From assembly GCA_027923965.1 (NCBI GenBank), contig AP026969.1, positions 4,340,001 through 4,404,000 on the forward strand: a stretch of DNA of 64,000 nucleotides, read 5' to 3'. The stretch is from Comamonadaceae bacterium OS-1 (GTDB taxonomy: Bacteria; Pseudomonadota; Gammaproteobacteria; Burkholderiales; Burkholderiaceae_C). Below, piece after piece: positions 18,700-27,459 of this stretch. The notes beneath the pieces were generated by a model. The model was not told where the DNA came from. It saw only the letters and a list, made by a program, of their open reading frames with translations, and searched no databases. A program made the translations under genes and the position numbers. Numbering within the stretch: position 1 is the first letter of the stretch; every line of letters starts with the position of its first letter.

Positions 18700-20061
18700 A
18701 TGCACTCTTTCAAACCTCTTGTGCTGTGCGCACTGGTCCTGTCGGGCTGCGCCACAACGCAAGCGCCCTACTCCGCGCCCGCTGCCAGTCTGCCCGCCCA
18801 ATGGCAATACGGCACGGCCAGCACTGCCGCCAGCACCGATGCCTGGTGGAAAGGCTTCAACGACCCGGTGCTCAACCAGTTGATAGACCAGGCCTTGCTG
18901 CGCAACAACAACCTGGCCGCCGCCACCATCAAGGTGCGCCAGGCCCAGCTGCAGGCCGGGCTGGCCGAGAACCGGCCCAGCTTCAGCGGCAGCCTGAACA
19001 CCGGAGCCAGCCGCGCCCTGGAGGGCAACGCGAACACCAGCCGCAGCAGCGGTGCCAGCCTGGGCGTGGGCTACGAGATCGACCTGTGGAACAAGCTGGG
19101 CAGCCAGCGCGACGTGGCCCTGTGGGAAGCCCGCGCCACCGCCCAAGACCGGGCCGCCACCGCCCTGGCCCTGGTCGGCACCACGGCCCAGCTCTACTGG
19201 CAACTGGGCTACCTGCACCAGCGCCTGGCCGCCAACCAAAGCAACATCGCTAGCGCCGAAAAAACCCTGCAGTTGGTGCAGGCCCAGGCCAATGCCGGGG
19301 CCGTGGGTGGGCTGGAGCTGGCCGAGGCACGCCAAAGCCTGCTCAACCTGCAGGCCAGCGATACCACCCTGCAACAGCAGGCGGTAGCCGCCAACACCGC
19401 CCTGGCCTTGTTGTTTGACACCGCCCCCGGCACCCCACCGGCCCAGCCGCAAACACTGCCCAACAGCACCCTGCCCGAGGTGGCCGCAGGCCTGCCCGCC
19501 GAGCTGCTGGCCCGCCGCCCCGACCTGCGCGCGGCCGAGCTGCGCCTGCGCGAGAGCCACGCGCAAATCACCGCCACCCGCGCCAGCTACTACCCGGCCC
19601 TCACGCTCACCGGCGCTTTGGGCACCAGCAGCACCTCGCTGCTGAACCTGCTGAGCAACCCCGTGGCCAGCCTGGGCCTGGGTCTCAGCCTGCCGTTTCT
19701 GAACCAGCAAGAGATGGACCTGAACATCCAGGTCGCCCAGGCACAGAGCGAGGCCGCGGTGGTGAACTTCCGCCAGACCCTGTACACCGCGCTGGGCGAT
19801 GTGGACAACGCCTTGTCCGCCCGCCAGCAGTTGCGCGCCCAGGCCGTGCTGCTGGCCCAGGTGCTGCAAGCCGCCACCGAGGCCGAGCGCCTGTACGAAG
19901 TGCGCTACCGCGCCGGTGCCGTGGCCCTGAAACCCTGGCTGGATGCCCAAACCGCCCGCCGCAACGCCGAAATCGCCCTGGCCGAGAACCGCCTGAACCA
20001 GTTCACCAACCACGCCACGCTGGTGCTGGCGCTGGGTGGGGATGCGGTGCTGCCGGAATGA
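18700..20061 (+). CDS. NodT-family outer-membrane efflux lipoprotein
   Basis: A 453-residue TolC-like channel with lipobox LSGC (Cys17), so it is lipid-anchored in the outer membrane. The two OEP repeats are visible: WWKGFNDPVLNQLIDQAL, then long coiled-coil helices, GYEIDLWNKLG and LARRPDLRAAELRLRESHAQI. It follows macB by four bases and should be the exit duct for that pump. The upstream frame extension into macB is rejected because it would hide the signal peptide. Confidence 0.92.
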   Translation: MHSFKPLVLCALVLSGCATTQAPYSAPAASLPAQWQYGTASTAASTDAWWKGFNDPVLNQLIDQALLRNNNLAAATIKVRQAQLQAGLAENRPSFSGSLNTGASRALEGNANTSRSSGASLGVGYEIDLWNKLGSQRDVALWEARATAQDRAATALALVGTTAQLYWQLGYLHQRLAANQSNIASAEKTLQLVQAQANAGAVGGLELAEARQSLLNLQASDTTLQQQAVAANTALALLFDTAPGTPPAQPQTLPNSTLPEVAAGLPAELLARRPDLRAAELRLRESHAQITATRASYYPALTLTGALGTSSTSLLNLLSNPVASLGLGLSLPFLNQQEMDLNIQVAQAQSEAAVVNFRQTLYTALGDVDNALSARQQLRAQAVLLAQVLQAATEAERLYEVRYRAGAVALKPWLDAQTARRNAEIALAENRLNQFTNHATLVLALGGDAVLPE

Positions 20062-20063
20062 CG

Positions 20064-20128
20064 ATTGCTACGCTTTAAGTAGCTGCTTACGCTTATGGAA
20101 TGGGCGGTAGAGGCCGATTTCTTATAAA
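20064..20128 (+). repeat. Dispersed terminator-like repeat, copy R5
   Basis: ATTGCTACGCTTTAAGTAGC, then TGCTTACGCTTATGGAATGG and GCGGTAGAGGCCGATTTCTT, in the usual order. It follows the nodT stop by two bases, and its far end contains the stop codon of the convergent LysR gene (20122-20124). Confidence 0.85.
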
Positions 20129-21093
20129 TCTGCCTGCGCCAACACCAGCCCCACCATGGCCTGCGCCGCCACCGACAACGCCTCGCCTTTGCGCTGCGCC
20201 AGCACCAGGGGCCGGTGCAGGGCGGCATCCAGCACCGGGCAGGTGTGCAGCCCGGCGCGCTGGAAATGGAACAGCGTCAGCTCCGGCACGATGCTGATGC
20301 CCAGGCCTTGCGCGACCAGGGCCGCCAGCGTGGCCAGGTGCTCTACCTCCAGCGCCGAGGTGGGCAGGGCCTCCAGGCCGGGCACCTGCGCCAGGTGCTG
20401 GCGCACGCTGCTGTTGCGGGCCATGTGCAGCAAAGGGGTGTTGTGTTGGGCAAGCTGGGCCAGATGGACGCTGGCGTGCGCGGCCAGCGGGTGGTCGGGG
20501 CGGCAGACCAGCCAGTAGCGCTCGTCGCGCAGCACGCGGGTGTCGAATTCGCGCAAATCGCCCCCGGCGGTGATGGCAAAGTCCACCCGTCCCTCGCGCA
20601 GCAGCGCAAGGCTGGCAGCGGCCAGGGTGTCGAACAGTTGGATGCTGATTTGCGGGTACTGGCGGCGGTATTCGGCGATGGCGGGCGGCATCCACACTGC
20701 CGCTACCGAGGGCAGGGCCGCCACCGCCACCCGGCCCACCCGGCGCGCCGCCAGGTCTTGCAGGTTGCCCAGGGCGCTGCGCAAATCCTGTTCGATGCGG
20801 CCCACCTCGTCGGCAAACACCTGGCCTTCGGGGGTGAGCGCCACGTGGCGGGTCGAGCGCTCAAACAGCTTCAACCCCGCCGTGTCCTCGATACGCCGGA
20901 TGCGCTGGCTGAACGCGCTTTGCGACAGGTTGCAGCGCTCGGCCGCGCGGGTGAAGTGCCGCGTCTGCGCCAGGGCCATAAAGGCCTCCAGGTCGCGCAC
21001 CGAAAAGTTAATTCTCCATCCGGCAGTTCCTTCGCGGGCATCAGAGATGCCCCTCAGTGAACTGCCGGATGGAGGGTGATTGATTGGCTTCAT
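20122..21093 (-). CDS. LysR-family transcriptional regulator
   Basis: A DNA-binding regulator, probably of the divergent atuA-like/tctC genes. The winged HTH DLEAFMALAQTRHFTRAAER with SQSAFSQRIRRIED is followed by a typical effector domain (VGRVAVAALPSVAAVWMPPAI, LLREGRVDFAITAG, GLGISIVPELTLF). Family members normally start a few residues before DLEAF. Here no ATG exists there: a 61-bp palindrome lies immediately upstream and in frame, and the first usable ATG is beyond it at 21093. That would add about 27 unusual residues. A GTG inside SVRDLEAF is another possible start. Confidence 0.82.
   Translation of the reverse strand: MKPINHPPSGSSLRGISDAREGTAGWRINFSVRDLEAFMALAQTRHFTRAAERCNLSQSAFSQRIRRIEDTAGLKLFERSTRHVALTPEGQVFADEVGRIEQDLRSALGNLQDLAARRVGRVAVAALPSVAAVWMPPAIAEYRRQYPQISIQLFDTLAAASLALLREGRVDFAITAGGDLREFDTRVLRDERYWLVCRPDHPLAAHASVHLAQLAQHNTPLLHMARNSSVRQHLAQVPGLEALPTSALEVEHLATLAALVAQGLGISIVPELTLFHFQRAGLHTCPVLDAALHRPLVLAQRKGEALSVAAQAMVGLVLAQADL
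21014..21074. repeat. 61-bp compound palindrome at the 5' end of the LysR gene
   Basis: Perfect 16-bp outer arms CTCCATCCGGCAGTTC (21014-21029) and GAACTGCCGGATGGAG (21059-21074) enclose perfect 7-bp inner arms GGGCATC (21036-21042) and GATGCCC (21046-21052). Six-base unpaired stretches separate the two stems. It displaces the expected LysR start codon. It looks like an inserted palindromic unit rather than an ordinary operator. Confidence 0.85.
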
Positions 21094-21115
21094 GGATGAA
21101 TCAAGACATTTTTCC

Positions 21116-21128
21116 CATTTTACAAATG
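21116..21128. promoter_or_regulatory. Possible LysR-type operator
   Basis: CATTT-TAC-AAATG is an inverted repeat in the 83 bp between the divergent LysR and atuA-like starts. LysR proteins often bind such sites. The assignment is by position only. Confidence 0.35.
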
Positions 21129-21176
21129 AGAGGTGGGCCCTAATACTCCGAGCCATTGCTTTGAAGAAGGACCACC

Positions 21177-22541
21177 ATGCCCCCTGAAATTTCTCCGCCC
21201 CCTTTGCGCATAGGCTGCGCTGCCGGGTTCTCCGGCGACCGGGTCGATGCGGCACAGGCGGTGGTGGACAGCCTGATTGCCCAGGGTGGCCCGGCATTCC
21301 TGATCTTTGAAACCCTGGCCGAGCGCACCCTGGCCCTGGCCCAGTTGCGCCGCCGCGTGGACCCTCAAGCCGGGTTTGAGCCGCTGCTGGACGCGCTGCT
21401 GCGCCCGGTGCTGGCGCGCTGCCTGGCGCACGGCATCCGCATCGTCAGCAACTTTGGCGCGGCCCACCCGCGGGCGGCGGCGCAGCACATCCAGCGCATG
21501 GCGCAGGAGCTGGGCCTGCCCGCGCCACGGGTGGCGGTGGTCTGGGGCGACGACGTGTCGGGGCCCGCGTTTCAGTCGGCCTTGCGGGCCGAGCTGGGGC
21601 CCATGTTCGACACGCTGGCGGTGGTCAGCGCCAATGCCTACATCGGGGCCGAGCCGATTGCCGACGCGCTGCTGGCGGGCGCGCAGATCGTGGTGTGTGG
21701 CCGCGTGGCCGACCCCTCGCTGACCGTAGGCCCGGCGCTGGCGCATTTTGGCTGGGCACGCGACGACTGGCCCCGCTTAGGCGCAGCCACCATGGCCGGG
21801 CATTTGCTGGAGTGCGGCGCGCAGGTCTGCGGCGGCTACTTTGCCGACCCCGGCTTCAAAGACGTGCCCCATCTGGCCACGGTGGGCTATCCGATTGCCA
21901 CGCTGCAGGCCGATGGCAGCTGCAGTATCACCAAGGCCGATGGCACGGGCGGCCTGGTCAGTCTGGCCACGGTGAAAGAGCAACTGCTGTACGAGGTGCA
22001 CGACCCCGCCGCCTACCTCACCCCCGACGTGGTGGCCGACATCAGCGCAGCGGGCGTAGCCCAGACCGGCCCGGATGTGGTGGCCTTGCACGGCGTACAG
22101 GGCCACGCCCGGCCCGCGTCGCTGAAGGTCAACGTCTGCTACGAGGGCGGCTGGCTGGCCGAGGGCGAAATCTCCTACGCCGGCCCCCGCGCCGAGGGCC
22201 GCGCCCGGCTGGCCGCCGAGGTGCTGCGCCAGCGCCTGCCGCAACTGGCCTTGCGGGTGGACCTGATCGGCGTACTCAGCGTGCTGGCCGACGACGGCGG
22301 CAGTTTGCAGGCCAAAACGTCTGCGGGCGAAGCCAAAGATGTGCGCCTGCGGGTGGCCGCCAGCCATGCCGACAAGGCCCAGGCCGAGTGCCTGTGCCGC
22401 GAGGTCACCGCCTTGTACACCTGCGGCCCGGCGGGCGGCGGCGGGGTGCGCACCACGCTCACCGCGCGGCTCAACACCTTGTCGTGCCTGCTGCCCCGCA
22501 GCCTGGTGCCCACCGGATTCACCCTGCTGGAGGCTACATGA
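21177..22541 (+). CDS. AtuA-family protein (acyclic terpene utilisation-like, DUF1446)
   Basis: A 454-residue protein of the AtuA/DUF1446 family, recognised from RIGCAAGFSGDRVDAAQAVV at the start, GIRIVSNFGAAHPRAAAQHI, the VVCGRVADPSLTVGPALAHFGW region and CGAQVCGGYFADPGFKD. The family is named after the citronellol/geraniol pathway of Pseudomonas, but no biochemical reaction is settled, and here the neighbours are not terpene genes. It overlaps the next small gene as ATGA and is divergent from the LysR regulator. It probably belongs to catabolism of an organic acid taken up by the system downstream. Confidence 0.85.
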   Translation: MPPEISPPPLRIGCAAGFSGDRVDAAQAVVDSLIAQGGPAFLIFETLAERTLALAQLRRRVDPQAGFEPLLDALLRPVLARCLAHGIRIVSNFGAAHPRAAAQHIQRMAQELGLPAPRVAVVWGDDVSGPAFQSALRAELGPMFDTLAVVSANAYIGAEPIADALLAGAQIVVCGRVADPSLTVGPALAHFGWARDDWPRLGAATMAGHLLECGAQVCGGYFADPGFKDVPHLATVGYPIATLQADGSCSITKADGTGGLVSLATVKEQLLYEVHDPAAYLTPDVVADISAAGVAQTGPDVVALHGVQGHARPASLKVNVCYEGGWLAEGEISYAGPRAEGRARLAAEVLRQRLPQLALRVDLIGVLSVLADDGGSLQAKTSAGEAKDVRLRVAASHADKAQAECLCREVTALYTCGPAGGGGVRTTLTARLNTLSCLLPRSLVPTGFTLLEAT

Positions 22542-22891
22542 CGACCACTTTCCCGCTCTACCGTGCCGCCCACAGCCGCACCGGCGACAAAGGCAACCGC
22601 TCCAACCTCAGCGTCATCGCCTACCGCCCCGAACTGTTTGCCCTGCTGGAACAGCAGGTCACCGCCGAGGCCGTAGCCGCCCACTTTGCCTACAGGCAGC
22701 CCAAAAGCGTGGAACGCTACGTGTTACCGGCGCTGCAAGCCATGAATTTTGTGCTGGACGAGGTACTGGACGGCGGCGTGAACGACGCGCTCAACCTGGA
22801 CAGCCACGGCAAGGCCCTGTCGTTCTGGCTGCTGGATTTGCCGCTGACAATCCCCCTAGAGCTACAGCCATTTTTGCAACCCGAAAATTAA
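22538..22891 (+). CDS. AtuA-associated small protein
   Basis: A 117-residue protein starting at an ATG that overlaps the AtuA stop (ATGA). The sequence YRAAHSRTGDKGNRSNLSVI, then YVLPALQAMNFVLDEVLDGGVN and LNLDSHGKALSFWLLDLPL, matches the small partner that is either fused to or encoded beside AtuA-family proteins. Together they likely form one enzyme. The gene ends in the same GAGCTACAGCCAT string found at the 3' end of the MscS gene. Confidence 0.82.
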   Translation: MTTTFPLYRAAHSRTGDKGNRSNLSVIAYRPELFALLEQQVTAEAVAAHFAYRQPKSVERYVLPALQAMNFVLDEVLDGGVNDALNLDSHGKALSFWLLDLPLTIPLELQPFLQPEN

Positions 22892-22903
22892 CCGAGACAC
22901 CTT

Positions 22904-23872
22904 ATGCGCCGCACCTTACTGACCTTCACCGCTGCCATGGCGGCTGCCTCCTTGTTCAGCACCGCCAGCCAGGCCGAGAGCTTCCCCGACAAGCCCATCA
23001 CCTTCATCGTGCCGTTTGCCGCTGGCAGTGCCACCGACCAGCTGGCCCGCGCCTTGGCCCAGGCGGTCACGCTGGATGCCAAGGTCAGCGTGGTGGTGGA
23101 CAACAAGCCGGGCGGCAACGCCTTCATCGGCGCGCAGGCGGCGGCCAGGGCCAAGCCCGACGGCTACACCGTGCTGATCGCCACCAACACCACGCATGCG
23201 GCCAACGAGCACCTGTTCAAAAAGCTGCCCTACGACCCGGTGAAAGACTTTGAACCCCTGACCCTGCTGGGCCGGGGCGGCCAGATCATGCTGGTCAACC
23301 CCAGTCTGGGCGTCAACACCGTGGCCGAATTCGTCAAGCTGGCCAAGTCCAAGCCCGGCAAACTCAGCTTCGGCTCGGGCAGCTCGTCCAGCCGCATCGC
23401 GGGCGAGCTGTTCAAGCAAATGGCCGGGGCCTACATCGTGGCCATTCCCTACCGCAGCAACCCGCCCGCCGTGACCGACCTGATCGGCGGCCAGATCGAC
23501 GTGATGATCACCGACATGGCCACCGGCCTGCCCCAGGTCAAGGGCGGCAAGCTCAAGGCGCTGGGCGTGTCCACCCTGCAACGCAGCCCGCTGGCCCCCG
23601 ATGTGCCCACCATCAGCGAGGCCGGGGTCAAAGGCTACGAGATGACCTACTGGTTTGCCGCCTACGCCCCGGCCGGTACGCCCGCGCCGGTGGTGGCCCG
23701 GCTGAACGAGCTGCTGGTCAAGGCCGCCAAGAGCAGCACCGCCGCCAGTTTCTACCAGAGCACCGGCACCGAAATCACCACCACCACGCCCGAAGGCCTG
23801 CGCAAGGTGCAGGCCGACGAGTCGGTGAAGTGGGGCAAGATCATCCAGGCGGCAGGCATTGCGCCGGAGTAA
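22904..23872 (+). CDS. Bug/TctC-family periplasmic solute-binding protein
   Basis: A 322-residue protein with a signal peptide (cleaved after ASQA near residue 23). The TctC fold shows FPDKPITFIVPFAAGSATDQLARAL, VVVDNKPGGNAFIGAQAAARAKPDGYT and KKLPYDPVKDFEPL. Such proteins bind carboxylates or aromatic acids in the periplasm. No TctA/TctB membrane genes are present, as is common for this expanded family in Burkholderiales. It sits 12 bp after the AtuA pair, so its ligand is probably the substrate, or a precursor, of that pathway. Confidence 0.9.
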   Translation: MRRTLLTFTAAMAAASLFSTASQAESFPDKPITFIVPFAAGSATDQLARALAQAVTLDAKVSVVVDNKPGGNAFIGAQAAARAKPDGYTVLIATNTTHAANEHLFKKLPYDPVKDFEPLTLLGRGGQIMLVNPSLGVNTVAEFVKLAKSKPGKLSFGSGSSSSRIAGELFKQMAGAYIVAIPYRSNPPAVTDLIGGQIDVMITDMATGLPQVKGGKLKALGVSTLQRSPLAPDVPTISEAGVKGYEMTYWFAAYAPAGTPAPVVARLNELLVKAAKSSTAASFYQSTGTEITTTTPEGLRKVQADESVKWGKIIQAAGIAPE

Positions 23873-23878
23873 ATGGCA

Positions 23879-23940
23879 ATTGCTACGATTTTAGTAGCTT
23901 CTTATGCTGGCGGGATGAGCGACAGAGGCCTAAAAAACTT
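23879..23940 (+). repeat. Dispersed terminator-like repeat, copy R6
   Basis: ATTGCTACGATTTTAGTAGC, then TTCTTATGCTGGCGGGATGA and GCGACAGAGGCCTAAAAAAC. It follows the tctC stop by six bases, between it and the convergent amidohydrolase gene. Confidence 0.85.
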
Positions 23941-23968
23941 GTAAAAATCAAGCCCGCCACCCTGCGGC

Positions 23969-24871
23969 CTACAGGCCAAACGGCCAGATGTCCTGGACGG
24001 TTTGCGACAGGATGTGCTGGCGCTCGGCGGCGGGCAGAAAGCCCAGGTTGTCGCGGTACACGGCGACCATCTTGTCGTAGGGCAGTTCACTCAGCGAGAT
24101 CGGCCAGTCGGTGCCCCACATCAGGCGTTTGGCACCAAAGCGGTCGTAAACACGCTTCACCTGGTCGAAGGCATCGGCATAGGGATAGGCCTGCTTGGAC
24201 AGGCGCGGCACGTGCGAGATCTTCACGTACACCCGGGGATAGCGCGCCAGGGCCAGCAGCGGCTCCAGCAGCTGCGGCTGGTCGGGTGGCACGTCGGCCA
24301 TGTGGTCGATCACCACGGTCAGCTCCGGGTTCTTCTCGATCAGCGGCACCAGGTCGGCCATGCGCGCGCCCGAGGCCAGCACCGTCATCGGCACTTTGAG
24401 CTCGGCGCAGCGCTGCCACAGCGGAGCCATCAGCGGGCCACGGATCCAGTCGCCATCGGCCTGGTCGGACGGGCTGAGGCGCACGCCGCGAAAGCCCTGC
24501 TCCAGCGTCAACCGGCTCAGGTGGTCGGGCGCGGCCGGGTCTTCGGGGTTGACCCGGGCAATGCCGTGGAACTGGCCCGGATAGCGCTTGAGCACATCGG
24601 CCAGGTAGCTGTTGTCCCAACGGTAGTGGATGACCTGCACGATGACGGTGCGCGCCACGCCGTTGGCCTGCATCAGGTCCAGCAGCATCTCGGCGCTGGC
24701 ATCGAACTCCGGCGGCTTGCGGCCCTGGGCGAACGGGAAGGCCGGGTCGCGCTTCCACACATGGACATGCGCGTCAATCAGCAAGGGCGCGGCTTGCGCC
24801 GCCATGGAGGGGGAGAGGTGCGCTAAGGGCGCAGCCAGGGAGGCGGCAAGCACGTGACGGCGGTTCAGCAT
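23969..24871 (-). CDS. Exported amidohydrolase-family (TIM-barrel) hydrolase
   Basis: A 300-residue metal-dependent hydrolase of the amidohydrolase_2 group, like 2-pyrone-4,6-dicarboxylate or sugar lactonases. Seen are DAHVHVWKRDPAFPF at the first metal site, GFRGVRLSPSD, VIDHMADVPPDQPQL and a C-terminal RLMWGTDWPISL with the last metal-binding aspartate. The N-terminus MLNRRHVLAASLAAPLAHLS followed by AAQA reads as a twin-arginine-like signal, so the enzyme appears to be exported, unusual for this family. Last gene of the enolase-ABC transporter operon; it probably opens a lactone or related ring before or during uptake. Confidence 0.85.
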   Translation of the reverse strand: MLNRRHVLAASLAAPLAHLSPSMAAQAAPLLIDAHVHVWKRDPAFPFAQGRKPPEFDASAEMLLDLMQANGVARTVIVQVIHYRWDNSYLADVLKRYPGQFHGIARVNPEDPAAPDHLSRLTLEQGFRGVRLSPSDQADGDWIRGPLMAPLWQRCAELKVPMTVLASGARMADLVPLIEKNPELTVVIDHMADVPPDQPQLLEPLLALARYPRVYVKISHVPRLSKQAYPYADAFDQVKRVYDRFGAKRLMWGTDWPISLSELPYDKMVAVYRDNLGFLPAAERQHILSQTVQDIWPFGL

Positions 24872-24890
24872 GGCGGTCTCTGGCTTGTAT

Positions 24891-25661
24891 TTAGGCGATG
24901 TCGGCCGTATCCAGGCGGTGCGAGCGGCTGGCCTCTACCAGCATGCGGGTGTAGGGGTGTTGCGCGGCGTTGTTGCACAGGGCCTCGATGTCCAGCGTCT
25001 CCACGATGCTGCCGTGCTGCATCACCGCCACCTGGTCGCACAGATGGGCCACCACGCCCAGGTCGTGGGTGACCATCAAATACGTCAGGCCGTCGCGCTC
25101 GCGCAGGTCGGCCAGCAGGTTCAAGATTTCCGCCTGCACCGACACGTCGAGGGCCGAAGTGGGTTCGTCCAGCAGCAGCACGCGCGGCTCCAGGATCAGG
25201 GCGCGGGCAATCGCCACGCGCTGGCGCTGGCCACCCGAGAGCTGGTGCGGGTAACGGAAGCGGAAGCTGCTGTTCAGGCCCACCTTGGTGAGGATGCTCT
25301 CGATGCGTTCGCGCTCCTGGTCCATGCCGTGGATACGCAGCGGCTCGGCCAGCACGGTGTGGATGGTGTGGCGCGGGTGCAGCGAACCATAGGGGTCCTG
25401 GAACACCATTTGCACGCCACGGCACTGGGCCAGTTTTTGGGTGCGGTCCAGCTTGTGGCCCAGGGCGCGGCCTGCAATCTGCAGGTTGCCTTCCCAGTGG
25501 CTGTACTGCCCGGCCAGGCAGCGCAGCACCGTGGTTTTGCCCGAGCCGGATTCGCCCACCAGCCCGAAGGACTGGCCCTGGCGCACCTGCAGGTTGACGT
25601 TGTTGAGCACGTTGACGGACCCGAAGGCCAGGTGCAGGGCGTTGACATCGATCATGGTCAT
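24891..25661 (-). CDS. Peptide/nickel-type ABC transporter ATP-binding protein (DppF-like)
   Basis: A 256-residue cytosolic ATPase. It has Walker A GESGSGKTTVLRCLAG (about residues 37-52), Q-loop MVFQDPYGSLHPRH, signature LSGGQRQRVAIARAL and Walker B VLLLDEPTSALD. The oligopeptide-transporter hallmark near the C-terminus (NNAAQHPYTRMLVEAS) is present. Second ATPase of the five-gene importer, with the DppD-like gene 32 bp upstream. Confidence 0.92.
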   Translation of the reverse strand: MTMIDVNALHLAFGSVNVLNNVNLQVRQGQSFGLVGESGSGKTTVLRCLAGQYSHWEGNLQIAGRALGHKLDRTQKLAQCRGVQMVFQDPYGSLHPRHTIHTVLAEPLRIHGMDQERERIESILTKVGLNSSFRFRYPHQLSGGQRQRVAIARALILEPRVLLLDEPTSALDVSVQAEILNLLADLRERDGLTYLMVTHDLGVVAHLCDQVAVMQHGSIVETLDIEALCNNAAQHPYTRMLVEASRSHRLDTADIA

Positions 25662-25693
25662 GGTGGTGTCCTTAGGCGCTTTTTAGGCATTTT

Positions 25694-26545
25694 TTAGGCG
25701 GTGAGCCAGGTGGGGTCGCGTTGCAGCACCGGCAGGCGCGTGCGGCGCTGGTCCAGGCTGGGCAGGGCGCTGAGCAGGCCCCGGGTATAGGGGTGCTGGG
25801 CGTTGTCCAGGTCGGCGGCGGCAATGCTTTCCACCACCCGCCCGGCGTACATCACCAGCACGCGGTCGCAAAAGTGGCGCACCAGGTTCAGGTCGTGGCT
25901 GATGAAAACCAGGCCCAGGCCGCGCTGGCCCACCAGCTCGTCCAGCACCGCCAGCACCTGCAGGCGCACCGACACGTCCAGGGCCGAGGTGGGCTCGTCG
26001 GCAATCAGGATCTCGGGCTCGGTGATGAGCATCATGGCAATCATGATGCGCTGGCCCATGCCGCCGGAGACCTCGTGCGGGTACAGGTTGAACACCCGCT
26101 GCGGCTCGCGGATGCGCACCGACTCCAGCATGGCCAGAGTCCGCGCATAGGCTTCGGCCCGCGGCACCTTGTTGTGCGCAAGGTAGGCTTCGGCGATCTG
26201 CTGGCCCACGCGCACCACCGGGTTCAGCGAGTACTTGGGGTCTTGCATGATCATGGACATGCGCTTGCCGCGGATGTCCTGCATGGTCTTGGGGCTGGCA
26301 TCAAGCAGGTCAATACCGTCGAAGGCCAGTTTGCGCGCTTCGATCTTGGCGCTGCGCGGGTGCAGCTTGAGCAGGGCCCGGCCCACGGTGGATTTGCCGG
26401 AGCCGGATTCGCCCACGATGGCCAGCTTTTCCCGCGACAGGTTGAACGACACGCCGCGCACGGCGTGCATGGGGCCGTCGGGGGTGGCGAAGCGGATGTG
26501 CAGGTCTTCGACTTGCAACTTGGGGGTGGAGGAAGGGGAAGTCAT
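25694..26545 (-). CDS. Peptide/nickel-type ABC transporter ATP-binding protein (DppD-like)
   Basis: The first ATPase of the importer, 283 residues from the chosen ATG. Walker A is GESGSGKSTVGRALL, the Q-loop MIMQDPKYSLNP, the signature VSGGMGQRIMIAMML and Walker B ILIADEPTSALD. It ends with the DNAQHPYTRGLLSALPSLDQR region typical of DppD/OppD. The start at 26545 has AGGA eight bases upstream. An ATG at 26560 that overlaps the permease stop (ATGA) is in frame and is also possible. Confidence 0.92.
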   Translation of the reverse strand: MTSPSSTPKLQVEDLHIRFATPDGPMHAVRGVSFNLSREKLAIVGESGSGKSTVGRALLKLHPRSAKIEARKLAFDGIDLLDASPKTMQDIRGKRMSMIMQDPKYSLNPVVRVGQQIAEAYLAHNKVPRAEAYARTLAMLESVRIREPQRVFNLYPHEVSGGMGQRIMIAMMLITEPEILIADEPTSALDVSVRLQVLAVLDELVGQRGLGLVFISHDLNLVRHFCDRVLVMYAGRVVESIAAADLDNAQHPYTRGLLSALPSLDQRRTRLPVLQRDPTWLTA

Positions 26546-26556
26546 GGCGGGCATCC

Positions 26557-27459
26557 TCATTCGTTACGGGGGTCGAGCACATCCCGCAGGCCATCGCCCA
26601 GCAGGTTGAAGGCCAGGCTGACCAGCATGATGGCGGCACCGGGCGTGGCTACCAGCCACCAGCACTCCATCATGTAGCGGCGGCCACTGGAGATCATCGC
26701 GCCCCACTCGGGCAGCGGTGGCTGGGCACCCAGGCCCAGAAAGCCCAGGCCCGCAGCGGTCAGGATCACGCTGGCCATGTTCATGGTCAGGCGTACCACC
26801 ACCGACGACATCAGCATCGGCGCGATGTAGCGCAGCAGAATGCGGCCGCTGGAAGCGCCCTGCAACTGGGCTGCCACCACAAAATCGGCATTGCGCAGCG
26901 ACAGGGTTTCGGCCCGTGCCAGCCGCGCAATCGGCGGCCAGGCGGTCAGCGCAATCGCAATCACCGCGTGGTCCAGCCCCGGGCCGAGAGCGGCCACGAA
27001 GGCCAGCGCCAACACCAGGCTGGGGAAGGAGATGAAGATGTCGGTGACGCGCATGAACAGGTTGTCCACCCAGCCGCCGAAGTAGCCCGAGACGGCACCC
27101 ACGGCCAACCCCACCGGCCCCACGATCACCGTCACCAGGGCGATGATGTAGAGCGAGATGCGCGAGCCATGCACCAGGCGGCTGAACACATCGCGGCCAT
27201 ATTCGTCGGTGCCGAACCAGTGGGCATTGCTGGGGGCCTGCAGGGCCTGGGCCAGGTCCTGCTCCAGCGGGTTGTGGGTGGCGATCAGCGGGGCAAACAA
27301 GGCCACCACCAGCAGTGCCGCTACCACCACCAGACCCGCCACGGTCATGGGGTTGTGCAGCAGCCTTTGCAGGATGCGGCGGGCACTTTGCCGCCACGCT
27401 TGCGCCGCCGTCTGGGGGGTGCTCGGTGCGGTTTTGTCGGATAAGGTCAGGGCAGCCAT
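26557..27459 (-). CDS. Peptide/nickel-type ABC transporter permease (DppC-like)
   Basis: A 300-residue inner-membrane permease with an N-terminal helix (VAGLVVVAALLVVALFAP), the HWFGTDEYGRDVFSRLVHGSR segment characteristic of OppC/DppC, and the EAA loop NADFVVAAQLQGASSGRILLRY. The start codon overlaps the DppB stop by one base (TAATG). Confidence 0.92.
   Translation of the reverse strand: MAALTLSDKTAPSTPQTAAQAWRQSARRILQRLLHNPMTVAGLVVVAALLVVALFAPLIATHNPLEQDLAQALQAPSNAHWFGTDEYGRDVFSRLVHGSRISLYIIALVTVIVGPVGLAVGAVSGYFGGWVDNLFMRVTDIFISFPSLVLALAFVAALGPGLDHAVIAIALTAWPPIARLARAETLSLRNADFVVAAQLQGASSGRILLRYIAPMLMSSVVVRLTMNMASVILTAAGLGFLGLGAQPPLPEWGAMISSGRRYMMECWWLVATPGAAIMLVSLAFNLLGDGLRDVLDPRNE

Noticed and set aside
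16353..18755. 800-codon open frame on the minus strand opposite macA/macB
   Set aside because: Shadow of high-GC coding DNA: very rich in His, Gly and Ala, no domain motif, and the opposite frame has clear MacB motifs.
21014..21074. 61-bp palindrome considered as an integron attC site
   Set aside because: It lacks the GTTRRRY/RYYYAAC core sites, no integrase or cassette row is present, and the arms are perfectly paired, unlike attC.
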